This document shows positions 23,054 to 31,970 of a stretch of DNA of 64,000 nucleotides, in pieces. Location: positions 1,302,001-1,366,000 of the forward strand of contig NZ_RBIQ01000007.1 in assembly GCF_003634105.1 (NCBI RefSeq). The letters run 5' to 3'. This DNA is from Maribacter vaceletii (GTDB taxonomy: Bacteria > Bacteroidota > Bacteroidia > Flavobacteriales > Flavobacteriaceae). A model generated the notes under the pieces. It was not told where the DNA came from. It did no database searches and worked only from the letters and a program-made list of their open reading frames with translations. Made by a program: the position numbers and the translations under genes. Position 1 is the first letter of the stretch. Each line of letters starts with the position of its first letter.

Positions 23054-25756
23054 ATGAAAAAAATGTACTTCGCATTAGCAGCTTTTTTAATGACTGCAGT
23101 TGCATTTTCACAAGGAACAGTTACTGGTACAATTATAGATGGAGATTCAAATTCTCCATTACCAGGAGCAAGTATAGTAGTTAAAGGAACTACAAACGGT
23201 ACTTCTGCAGATTTTGATGGAAACTTTACAATAAATGTTTCAGATGCTTCAGGAAGCTTAGTAATTTCATATATTGGATTTATAAGTAAAACAGTAACTT
23301 ATACATCAGAAGGAAGCTTAGGTTCAATTATATTACAACCAAATGCAGAAGAGTTAGAAGGTGTTGTGGTAACTGGAATAATGGATATTGCAAAGGATAG
23401 AGAAACCCCTGTTGCAGTATCTACAATTAGAGCATCAGAAATTCAGGAAAAATTAGGAAGTCAAGAACTTCCAGAAATTTTGAAATCTACCCCTTCTGTA
23501 TATGCAACAAAATCTGGAGGTGGATTTGGAGATGGAAGAGTTAATGTTAGAGGCTTTGATTCTCCAAACATTGCAATTATGGTTAATGGTATTCCTGTTA
23601 ACGATATGGAAAACGGATTTGTATATTGGAGTAATTGGGCTGGTTTAAGTGATGTTACTACAGCAATGCAAGTACAAAGAGGTTTAGGTTCTTCTAAATT
23701 AGCAATATCTTCTGTAGGGGGAACAATAAACATTGTAACTAAATCAACTGAGCAAGAAAAAGGTGGTGCTGTTACTTTAGGAGGAGGTAATGACGGCTAT
23801 TTAAAAACTAATGTTTCTTATAATACCGGTAAATTGGATAATGGATTTGCTGCAAGCATATTGTTAGGTAGAACTGCTGGTGATGGTTATATTAACGGAA
23901 CAGAGTTTGAAGGTTATAATTACTTTATTGGTTTAGGATATGAGCCAAATGAAAAACACAATTTTCAATTTATATTAACTGGTGCTCCACAAGTTCACAA
24001 TCAAAGAACTACTAGCTTTTTTAATGTTGCTGAGTTGTCAGATTATATAGAATACGGTAAAAAATATAATTATAATGATGGCACTTTAAATGGTGAAGAA
24101 TTCGGTTGGAGAAAAAACTTTTATCACAAGCCAATTGTATCTCTTAACTGGGATTGGGAAATTAATGAAAAATCCACATTGTCATCTTCTGTTTATGCTT
24201 CTTTTGGTAGAGGTGGAGGAACAGGTGATATAGGTGTAGGTCCAAGTTTTGGATTTGCAAGTTCTAGTAGATATAGAAACCCAGAAAATGGGCAAGTAGA
24301 TTATGAGTTAATCTCAAGGTTTAATGGTGGTGAAGCGGTAACATTTTATGATGGCAGAGATTATCAATTATCACCTAATGGAGATGGAGAATATATTACA
24401 ACTAGTTTTGGAGATGGTTTAGCAAGAAGAGCCTCTATGAATTCTCATAACTGGTATGGTGCAATAGTTAATTTGCACACAGATGTAAGTGAAAATTTTA
24501 GTTATGATTTTGGAATAGATTTAAGAACCTATAAAGGCATCCATTATAGAAGAATGGACAATTTGTTAGGAGCAGATGGTTATGTAGATGGGGATGATAT
24601 TAATAACCCGGATCATGTAATTAGAGCTAGTGATACTATTGAATCAGATTTTTCTTCAATTCTAAATGTATTTAAGAGTATTGATAATGAAGAAAAAATA
24701 GACTATTATAATGATGGTATAGTTAATTGGCTAGGTGCTTTTGGTCAAGTAGAATATAAAAATGAAATTATTTCAGCTTTTCTTCAAGGGGGTGTTTCTC
24801 AACAAGGATTTAAAAGAATAGATTATTTTAATTATTTAGACTCTGACCCTGCTCAAGAAACAGACTGGGAAAATATTTTAGGAGGTAATATTAAAGGTGG
24901 TCTTAATGCCAATATTGATGAAGAAAATAATGTTTTTGTAAATGCAGGATATTATTCTAAGCAACCTAAATTTGATGCTATTTTCTTAAATTTCTTAAAT
25001 GATTTAAACCCAGATTACAGAAATGAAAAGATTTTTGGTGTTGAAGCTGGTTACGGCTTAAATTTAGGGGATTTTAGAGCAAAACTAAATATATATAGAA
25101 CTTCTTGGAAAGATAGATTTGTAAATGTTGAAGTAGAAACAATTACTGGAGATGAAGGTTTTGCAAATATTTCAGGTGTACAACAAATTCATAAGGGAAT
25201 TGAAATAGAAGCAGATTATAGAGCTTCTGATGTTGTACAATTTAAAGGAATGATTTCTTTAGGAGATTGGGAATATTCAGGAAACGTTAATGGTGTAGCT
25301 TTTGACGATAGTCAAAATGTTATTGATGATGATGTTAATTTATTTTTAGATGGAGTAAAAGTTGGTGATGCAGCTCAGTTTACATCTAATCTAGAAATGG
25401 TAGTTCGTCCATTAGAGGGGTTAAAATTAAGTGCAAATTTATTTACGGCATCTAAGTTATATGCTTCAATTTTAGCGGAAGATTTTGATGAACCTGATCA
25501 TAATGGTTCTTTAAGATTACCAACATATAATCTTGTTGATGCTGGAGCATACTATAAGTTTAAATTAGCTGGTAGTAATGAAATTAGTTTAGCCTTTAAT
25601 GTAAATAATGTTTTTGATAAAGAATATATTGCTGAGTCATTAACAAATACATTTGCATCTCCTGGAGATGATACTTATGAAGGTATCTCTACAAGTAACA
25701 AGGCTTTCTTTGGTTTTGGTAGAACATGGAATGTTAGTATACGTTATAACTTCTAG
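23054..25756 (+). CDS. TonB-dependent receptor with carboxypeptidase-D-like domain
   Basis: A 900-residue outer-membrane receptor (908 if the ATG at 23030 is used). The chosen start gives a clean signal peptide, MKKMYFALAAFLMTAVAFSQ, and fits the promoter position. Next come a carboxypeptidase-D-like sandwich (about 20-105), a plug domain with VNVRGFDSPNIAIMVNGIPV and YWSNWAGLSDVT, and a large barrel ending SIRYNF. It would import an unidentified ligand with TonB energy. No SusD gene follows, which argues against a classical polysaccharide locus. The plug is recognisably related to the receptor at 27445. Transcription ends at a strong hairpin. Confidence 0.92.
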   Translation: MKKMYFALAAFLMTAVAFSQGTVTGTIIDGDSNSPLPGASIVVKGTTNGTSADFDGNFTINVSDASGSLVISYIGFISKTVTYTSEGSLGSIILQPNAEELEGVVVTGIMDIAKDRETPVAVSTIRASEIQEKLGSQELPEILKSTPSVYATKSGGGFGDGRVNVRGFDSPNIAIMVNGIPVNDMENGFVYWSNWAGLSDVTTAMQVQRGLGSSKLAISSVGGTINIVTKSTEQEKGGAVTLGGGNDGYLKTNVSYNTGKLDNGFAASILLGRTAGDGYINGTEFEGYNYFIGLGYEPNEKHNFQFILTGAPQVHNQRTTSFFNVAELSDYIEYGKKYNYNDGTLNGEEFGWRKNFYHKPIVSLNWDWEINEKSTLSSSVYASFGRGGGTGDIGVGPSFGFASSSRYRNPENGQVDYELISRFNGGEAVTFYDGRDYQLSPNGDGEYITTSFGDGLARRASMNSHNWYGAIVNLHTDVSENFSYDFGIDLRTYKGIHYRRMDNLLGADGYVDGDDINNPDHVIRASDTIESDFSSILNVFKSIDNEEKIDYYNDGIVNWLGAFGQVEYKNEIISAFLQGGVSQQGFKRIDYFNYLDSDPAQETDWENILGGNIKGGLNANIDEENNVFVNAGYYSKQPKFDAIFLNFLNDLNPDYRNEKIFGVEAGYGLNLGDFRAKLNIYRTSWKDRFVNVEVETITGDEGFANISGVQQIHKGIEIEADYRASDVVQFKGMISLGDWEYSGNVNGVAFDDSQNVIDDDVNLFLDGVKVGDAAQFTSNLEMVVRPLEGLKLSANLFTASKLYASILAEDFDEPDHNGSLRLPTYNLVDAGAYYKFKLAGSNEISLAFNVNNVFDKEYIAESLTNTFASPGDDTYEGISTSNKAFFGFGRTWNVSIRYNF

Positions 25757-25781
25757 AGAGAGAATAGAAGAAGAATTTTTT

Positions 25782-25809
25782 AAAACCCTGCTCTATGCAG
25801 GGTTTTTTT
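25782..25809 (+). terminator. Terminator after the TonB receptor
   Basis: AAAACCCTGC, loop TCTAT and GCAGGGTTTT form a perfect 10-base stem followed by T residues, 25 bases after the stop. Confidence 0.88.
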
Positions 25810-25844
25810 ATGCTTAAAATTCACTATTTTTATCAAAATAATTG

Positions 25845-26288
25845 ATGACTATGGAAATTATAAAAACCCTTCATTCTTCTTTGGCCTATGTTGCATTGGC
25901 GGTATTATTCTTAGCAGTAGCAAATGCTATTATTGGTTTAGTTGGTAATAAGGTATTTACAATGACTAAAGATTTGCGAATAAGCCTATTTGCAATGATT
26001 TTATGTCATATTCAATTACTTGTAGGGCTTATCCTTTATTTTGTTTCTGCAAATGGCTTAAATGCTATTAAAGAGCTTGGTATGGGAGGTTTAAATTCTG
26101 CAGCAAGGCTTTTGGCAGTAGAACATCCTTTTATTAATATTATTGCTTTGGTTTTAATTACAATTGGTTGGTCCCGACATAAGAAATTTGTTGAAGGGAA
26201 CAAAAAATTTAAAAGTATTGCAATGTTCTATGGTATTGGTTTAATACTTATTTTAAGTAGAATTCCTTGGGGACAGTGGTTTTCTTAA
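25845..26288 (+). CDS. Four-helix integral membrane protein, cytochrome-b-like
   Basis: A 147-residue protein with four predicted membrane spans, at about 12-30, 42-64, 90-108 and 122-140. Two His in otherwise hydrophobic context (in MILCHIQLLVG and VEHPFINI) recall small membrane heme-binding or DUF-type proteins of Bacteroidota, but heme binding is inference. Alternative starts are TTG at 25842 and ATG at 25851; the latter gives MEIIKTLHSSLAYVAL and is equally plausible. It follows a terminated receptor gene and ends four bases before the convergent endonuclease-fold gene. Confidence 0.7.
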   Translation: MTMEIIKTLHSSLAYVALAVLFLAVANAIIGLVGNKVFTMTKDLRISLFAMILCHIQLLVGLILYFVSANGLNAIKELGMGGLNSAARLLAVEHPFINIIALVLITIGWSRHKKFVEGNKKFKSIAMFYGIGLILILSRIPWGQWFS

Positions 26289-26292
26289 AAAG

Positions 26293-27345
26293 CTATTTTT
26301 TTATTAAGTACATATATACAGGAAAGTGATCACTGTATCCTCCTGCATAACTTCCACCTGCATATGTTCTATAGGGGTAACCTTTATATTTTCCTGTTTG
26401 GGTAAGTAAAAAGGAAGGATTATAAACTCCTGTTTTCCAAAAAGTGTACCCATTAGAAGAAATAGAATTGGTTAAACTTTTGGTCATAAAAAATTGGTCA
26501 AATAAGTTCCATTTATCTCTATAAGCAAGAGTGCCAATTCCTTTTTTAAATAGTTTTTCCATAGGATTGTAAAGTTCCCCATCTTCTAATTTTTTCTTTT
26601 TCCCTTTAGTTCGTAATATTTTTTTTAGGCTATCATCTATTGGGTCATCATTTAAATCTCCCATACTTATGATTTTAGGATCTACTTCAATTTTAGAAAT
26701 AGAATCTATAATACGTTTATTAAGTTTAGCTGCTTGTAATCTATTAGGTTTGCTCCTTGCTGCACCACCACTTCTAGACGGCCAATGGTTTACAATAAAA
26801 TGAATTTTATCACTATCTAATAAGCCACTTACTACAAGTTGGTCTCTGGTATAATCTCTATACCCTTCTTCATTAAAGAGTAAAAGTCTATGGCTGTTAA
26901 AACTATCAGGAATAAATACATCTTTCTTATAAAGTAAAGCTACATCTATACCCCTTTCATCAGGCGAGTCAAAATGTATAATACCATAATTTTTGTTTTT
27001 AATATTTGGATGATTTACCAAATCTTTTAATACTTGTAAATTTTCTATTTCGCAAAGCCCAATAATATCTGGAGATGTGTTGGTTACTTTAAAACCAATT
27101 TGGCTTAATACTTTAGAGGTGTTTTTAATTTTAGTGTTATATCTATCTAACGTCCAATTATCCTTTCCAGAAGGGGTTCTATCGTCATCTCTAGTAAGGG
27201 AATCATTTTTAATATCAAACAAGTTTTCAACATTATAAAATGCGATAGTTCGGACTGCATATTTGTTTTTTTCCTGTCCGTATCCTGTATAAACAACAAA
27301 TATAAATACAAGAATATTCTTTAAAATTGTAAAGGTATATTTCAT
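26293..27345 (-). CDS. Secreted endonuclease/exonuclease/phosphatase-fold enzyme
   Basis: A 350-residue protein starting with a signal peptide (MKYTFTILKNILVFIFVVYT). The EEP fold is shown by TIAFYNVENLFD (metal/Asn), LCEIENLQ (metal Glu), VNHWPSRSGG (His/Asn), ISMGDLNDDP (catalytic Asp/Asn) and YSDHFPVYMYL (terminal Asp-His). Such enzymes hydrolyse phosphodiesters in DNA, RNA, nucleotides or phosphoinositides. The WPSRSGG block resembles extracellular nucleases of Bacteroidota. A TTG start 21 bases upstream is possible but less likely. It is divergent from a TonB receptor and a DUF5689/LTD lipoprotein, together suggesting nucleic-acid or phosphate scavenging. Confidence 0.88.
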   Translation of the reverse strand: MKYTFTILKNILVFIFVVYTGYGQEKNKYAVRTIAFYNVENLFDIKNDSLTRDDDRTPSGKDNWTLDRYNTKIKNTSKVLSQIGFKVTNTSPDIIGLCEIENLQVLKDLVNHPNIKNKNYGIIHFDSPDERGIDVALLYKKDVFIPDSFNSHRLLLFNEEGYRDYTRDQLVVSGLLDSDKIHFIVNHWPSRSGGAARSKPNRLQAAKLNKRIIDSISKIEVDPKIISMGDLNDDPIDDSLKKILRTKGKKKKLEDGELYNPMEKLFKKGIGTLAYRDKWNLFDQFFMTKSLTNSISSNGYTFWKTGVYNPSFLLTQTGKYKGYPYRTYAGGSYAGGYSDHFPVYMYLIKK

Positions 27346-27444
27346 AAATATTTTAATATATGACAAAATAATAAGGTTTTTTCATACAATAAAATTGTCT
27401 TTTTTGCTATATGTATATGCAACCATTAACCATAACCAAATATA

Positions 27445-30183
27445 ATGCGATATTTTGTATTGTCGCTATGGCTTTTTACGCTACAATTTTTAGTAGCGCA
27501 AGATGATTTTAAAATAACAGGCAAAGTTATCTCCATAGTAAACCAAGAAGCGCCTATTAATGCTACACTTAGCATTAATGGAAAACCAAAAGAAAGTCCT
27601 ATACCTATATCGGGTAATTTTACAATTTCTTTGAGCATAAAGGGTTCTTTTATTTTAGAAGTTAGCGCATCTAATTTTGTAACTAAGAAATTAGAGTTAA
27701 TAGGTACTAGAGAGGATATAGATTTAGGCATTATTTATTTAGAACCAGATATAGTAATTGAAAAAACCAATAATTTAATTGCTTTAACTGATGCCGATTT
27801 GGAGGATGACCAAGGAGAATCTATTACTTCTGGTTTATTACAAGCAACAAAAGATATTTTCCTTAATAGAGCTGCTTTTGATTTTGGTCAGGCTTTTTTT
27901 AGAGTTCGGGGCTATGATTCTCGTAATGGGAAGGTGCTAATTAATGGTATTCCCATGAATAAACTCATAGACGGAAGGCCACAATGGAATAATTGGGGAG
28001 GATTAAATGACGTTACTAGAAACCAAGAATTTTCAGCCGGCTTAAATCCTTCTTCTTCATCTTTTGGAGGAATTTTAGGAACTACAAATATAGACACGAG
28101 GCCATCGCAACTTAGGCCTGGGTATAAATTTTCCTCTTCTATTTCTAATAGAACTTATGCAGGTAGATTAATGGCAACGTATACTTCTAGGACTAATAAA
28201 AAAGGAATTACATATAGTATTTCGGGTTCTTTAAGAGGTGCTAAAAATGGCTTTGTTAAAGGAACATTATATAGTGCATATGCAATTTATGGCGCATTGG
28301 AATATAATTTAAACACCAAACATACACTACTACTAACAGCCTTTTTGGCATCCAACAGAAGAGGAAGGTCTTCTGCAATTACAGAAGAAGTGTTTGAACT
28401 AAAAGGGAATACCTATAACCCATATTGGGGAAATCAAAATGGGAAAATAAGGAACTCTAGAGAGCGTAAATTACAAGAACCTACGTTTATGCTTAACCAT
28501 AGATTTATTACTGAAAAAGCACTCATAAACACAGGAGTTTCTTACCAATTTGGAACACATTCTAAAAGTAGATTAGGATATTATAATGCACCTAACCCCG
28601 ATAAAACATATTATAGATATTTACCAAGCTTTTATTTAAACAGCCCAATCGGTGCTAATTTTTATAGCGCAAATAAAGCGGAAGAAGATTTTTTAGAGAA
28701 TGCACAAATAGGTTGGGAGAGTTTATATGCAGCAAATACAAATACCATAACTTCTCCAGCTTCTTATATGTTATATAATGATGTGGTTAAAGACCGCCAA
28801 TTTATAATTAGCAGTGTAGCAAATATTAATTTTGGAACTAGTTTTAAATTAGATGTTGGCACGTATTATCAAAATCTACATTCTAAAAACTATGCACAAA
28901 TAGACGACCTATTAGGAGCAAATTATCATAATGATGTAGATGCTTTTTCTAACACAAAAAATAATGTAAATGAAAATCAGGAAAAAATAGCAGGAGATAT
29001 TTTTAACTATAACTACAATATTCTTGCAAATAACTACAATGTATTTGGGCAGTTAAAATATGAGTCTAAAAAATGGGAAGGATTTATATCTGGAAAATAT
29101 AGCACATCTAATTATCAAAGAGAAGGGTTATACAAAAACGAACGCTTTTTAGATAATTCCTTAGGGACAAGTGAGAAGATAAATTTTTCAAATATGGCTA
29201 CAAAAGCGGGTGCTACGTATAAAATTAACGGTAGAAATTGGGTGTCTACTAATGTAGCATTAATGAACAGACCTCCAACAGTGCAAAACTTGTTTATTAA
29301 CCCTAGAGAGAATAATACTATTGTTGGCGAGAGTACAAAAGAAAAAATAACTAGTGTAGATTTAAGTTACTTTGCAAGTTTTCCTAAACTAACAGGAAGA
29401 GTTACAGGTTTTCATACCCGTTTTCAAAATACTACAGATATTAATTTCTTTTTTGTGGATGCTGGTGTTGGGTCAGATTTTGTGCAAGAAGTTCTTACAG
29501 GTCTAGATAAATTACATATTGGTGCAGAGTTGGGAGTAACCTACCAATTATCCTCTGCGGTAAAACTTTCTGGTGTATTTTCTCTTGCAAAATATGTATA
29601 CGCAAGTAACCCTAATGTTTCTATAAATTTTGATACTGCAGATGCATCAGAAGAACTTATAAATACAACCGGAAATGTAGATTTGGGAGAAGCATATATA
29701 AAGGATTATAAACTAGCACAAGGGCCTCAAAAAGCATGGGCTATTGGTATAGATTATAGAGACCCTAAATATTGGTGGGTAGGGCTTAGTGCTAATTTTT
29801 TAGGCAATAATTATAGTAATATATCTACCATTACCAGAACAAACAGTTTTTATTTAGATCCAGAGACTGGAGAAAAATTTCCAGATGCTACAGAAGAAAA
29901 AGTAACGGCATTATTAGAGCAGAAGCCATTAGATAATTTTTACTTGTTAAACGCAGTAGCAGGTAAATCTTGGTTAGTAAATGGCAAATACATTAGTGTT
30001 TTTATTAGTCTAAATAATTTATTTAATACCACATATAGAACAGGAGGATATGAACAAAGTAGAAATGGAAATTATGGGCAATTAAGAGATGATAACCTTA
30101 GTGGTAGCCCTTCTTTTGCTCCCAAATATTGGTATGGTTACGGTAGAACCTATTTTTTAAATTTTGCATATAGTTTTAATTAA
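27445..30183 (+). CDS. TonB-dependent receptor next to the endonuclease-fold gene
   Basis: A 912-residue outer-membrane receptor with signal peptide (ending LQFLVAQ), a short carboxypeptidase-D-like domain (about 22-95), a plug with FRVRGYDSRNGKVLINGIPM and QWNNWGGLNDVT, and a C-terminal barrel ending FAYSFN. The plug signature matches the receptor at 23054, so the two are paralogues. It lies eight bases upstream of a DUF5689 lipoprotein, which could act as its surface partner much as SusD does for SusC. The substrate is unknown; the neighbouring secreted EEP enzyme suggests phosphate-containing polymers or nucleotides (inference). Confidence 0.9.
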   Translation: MRYFVLSLWLFTLQFLVAQDDFKITGKVISIVNQEAPINATLSINGKPKESPIPISGNFTISLSIKGSFILEVSASNFVTKKLELIGTREDIDLGIIYLEPDIVIEKTNNLIALTDADLEDDQGESITSGLLQATKDIFLNRAAFDFGQAFFRVRGYDSRNGKVLINGIPMNKLIDGRPQWNNWGGLNDVTRNQEFSAGLNPSSSSFGGILGTTNIDTRPSQLRPGYKFSSSISNRTYAGRLMATYTSRTNKKGITYSISGSLRGAKNGFVKGTLYSAYAIYGALEYNLNTKHTLLLTAFLASNRRGRSSAITEEVFELKGNTYNPYWGNQNGKIRNSRERKLQEPTFMLNHRFITEKALINTGVSYQFGTHSKSRLGYYNAPNPDKTYYRYLPSFYLNSPIGANFYSANKAEEDFLENAQIGWESLYAANTNTITSPASYMLYNDVVKDRQFIISSVANINFGTSFKLDVGTYYQNLHSKNYAQIDDLLGANYHNDVDAFSNTKNNVNENQEKIAGDIFNYNYNILANNYNVFGQLKYESKKWEGFISGKYSTSNYQREGLYKNERFLDNSLGTSEKINFSNMATKAGATYKINGRNWVSTNVALMNRPPTVQNLFINPRENNTIVGESTKEKITSVDLSYFASFPKLTGRVTGFHTRFQNTTDINFFFVDAGVGSDFVQEVLTGLDKLHIGAELGVTYQLSSAVKLSGVFSLAKYVYASNPNVSINFDTADASEELINTTGNVDLGEAYIKDYKLAQGPQKAWAIGIDYRDPKYWWVGLSANFLGNNYSNISTITRTNSFYLDPETGEKFPDATEEKVTALLEQKPLDNFYLLNAVAGKSWLVNGKYISVFISLNNLFNTTYRTGGYEQSRNGNYGQLRDDNLSGSPSFAPKYWYGYGRTYFLNFAYSFN

Positions 30184-30191
30184 AGAAGAGA

Positions 30192-31568
30192 ATGAAGAAT
30201 GTAAATACATACAAGAATTACTTTTTTATACTAATGTTAAATTTAGTATATAATTTAGGATGTGCTCCAGATAAAAATTTTGAAACACCAGATAATCTAT
30301 GTAATGCAGACTTAGTAGCTACAATTAGTTTAGAAGATTTAAAAAATATATATGTTGATGGTGTTATAGAAATACAAGAAGATTTAGTCTTGGAGGCAAT
30401 TGTTATTTCATCAGATAAAGAAGGGAATTTTTTTAGTGTTCTTCATTGTCAAGATAAGCCCATAAATCCTTCAGGGGGAATACAACTAGAAGTGGATTTG
30501 CAAAATTTGCATTTACAATATCCTGTGGGCTCCAAGGTATTTATAAAATTAAAAGGACTGTATTTAGGAAAAAGTAAAGACACTTATAAAATTGGAGGTC
30601 TTTTTACTTCTTTTGGTAATTTATCGGTAGGTAGGTTGCCAGCACTATCTTTAAAAGAACATGTGTTTTTATCTTGTGAAGAACAACAAGAATTAGAGCC
30701 AACAGTAATAGAAATACCCCAGATATCTGACCAACTCATTAATACTTTGGTTAGGTTTAATGATGTAGAGTTTTTGGAAGAAGAATTACAACTAACATTT
30801 GCAGAAGAAAAAGAGGAAACCGGAAGAACATTACAAAGCTGTGATGAAGATATTTTAAAACTTGTTAATAGTGGTTATTCCAACTTTTATGATAGTATTT
30901 TACCAAATTTAAATGGTACTATAACAGGAGTGCTTTCAAAATCTAGCAAGGATTATCAATTAATAATTAGAAGTTTAGACGACCTTAATTTTAATAAAGA
31001 ACGTTGTGTAGAAGAGATAACAGAATTTACATCAGATGCTATATTTATATCAGAATTAGCGGATCCAAATAATACTAGTTTAGGAAGGTTTGTAGAGCTT
31101 TATAATGCTAGTGATAGTACATTAGTTTTAAATAAATGGACATTACAAAGATATACTAACGGAAATATAGAAGTAAGTTCAGAGGTAAATTTATCTGGTC
31201 TTGAAGTAGCGCCCCAAAGCACAATAGTAATAGCTCCTAGTGCAGATAATTTTAATTCTATTTATGGTTTTTTACCAAATTTAGAAGTTGGGATTAATAG
31301 TCCTGCAGATTCTAACGGCGATGATAATTTAATCTTGGTAGACCCTTTTGGTAAAATAATAGATGTTTTTGGTGTAGTTGGTGAAGACGGTTCTGGTACA
31401 AACCATGAGTTTGAAGATGGTAGAGCAGTAAGAAAATCAGAGGTGCAAAATGGTAACCCAGTCTATGATTTTAGTGAATGGATTATTACTAATGATTCTG
31501 GAGAGGATGGCACTATAAATAACCCAGGAGTTGCTCCAGAAAGTTATACTCCAGGGGTACATAATTAA
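30192..31568 (+). CDS. DUF5689 and lamin-tail domain lipoprotein
   Basis: A 458-residue protein whose N-terminus has a hydrophobic stretch ending NLVYNLGC, a plausible lipobox. Residues about 40-275 match the DUF5689 pattern (TISLEDLKN, EAIVISSDKEGNFFS, YPVGSKVFIKLKGLYLG). A lamin-tail (LTD) domain follows from about 285: IFISELADPNNTSLGRFVE then YNASDSTLVLNKWTLQRY. LTD domains often occur in secreted bacterial nucleases and surface proteins. Placement directly behind the TonB receptor points to a surface-exposed accessory protein. It ends two bases before the convergent response regulator gene, and no terminator is visible between them. Confidence 0.87.
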   Translation: MKNVNTYKNYFFILMLNLVYNLGCAPDKNFETPDNLCNADLVATISLEDLKNIYVDGVIEIQEDLVLEAIVISSDKEGNFFSVLHCQDKPINPSGGIQLEVDLQNLHLQYPVGSKVFIKLKGLYLGKSKDTYKIGGLFTSFGNLSVGRLPALSLKEHVFLSCEEQQELEPTVIEIPQISDQLINTLVRFNDVEFLEEELQLTFAEEKEETGRTLQSCDEDILKLVNSGYSNFYDSILPNLNGTITGVLSKSSKDYQLIIRSLDDLNFNKERCVEEITEFTSDAIFISELADPNNTSLGRFVELYNASDSTLVLNKWTLQRYTNGNIEVSSEVNLSGLEVAPQSTIVIAPSADNFNSIYGFLPNLEVGINSPADSNGDDNLILVDPFGKIIDVFGVVGEDGSGTNHEFEDGRAVRKSEVQNGNPVYDFSEWIITNDSGEDGTINNPGVAPESYTPGVHN

Positions 31569-31570
31569 GA

Positions 31571-31963
31571 TTAGTAGCTTGCTATTTTTTCTAAATCGGA
31601 GGGTGTAATTGGTTTTACTATATAATCTGTAACCATAGGATAAGCTTTTATCATTTCTATTTCATTAGGATTAATAGAAGAACTCATAACAATTATTTTT
31701 ATATCCTCTTTATTAGAAATTGTTGCTTTCGCAAAACTGTCTAAAAATTCCCAACCGCTCATTATTGGCATACTTAAATCTAAAAAAATAATATTTGGTA
31801 AATTTTTGGTAGCATTAAGATTAATAATACCTTCAATGCCTTCTTTTCCATTTTCAAATTCAATTATAGAATTACAAAAATTACATTCATCCATAAGTCG
31901 TTTTACAATATATACATAGATAGAGTCATCATCAATTATGCAAACAGAGTTAATTTTTTTCAT
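31571..31963 (-). CDS. Single-domain response regulator
   Basis: A 130-residue receiver domain with no output domain. Acidic-pocket residues Asp11-Asp12, phospho-acceptor Asp62 (in FLDLSMP), the Ser-rich switch near 94-96 and Lys117 (YIVKPI) are all present. The order of motifs is normal for the CheY fold. It starts seven bases downstream of the PAS histidine kinase and is probably its cognate partner or a phosphotransfer intermediate. With no DNA-binding domain it must act through protein contacts. Confidence 0.93.
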   Translation of the reverse strand: MKKINSVCIIDDDSIYVYIVKRLMDECNFCNSIIEFENGKEGIEGIINLNATKNLPNIIFLDLSMPIMSGWEFLDSFAKATISNKEDIKIIVMSSSINPNEIEMIKAYPMVTDYIVKPITPSDLEKIASY

Positions 31964-31970
31964 TACAATA

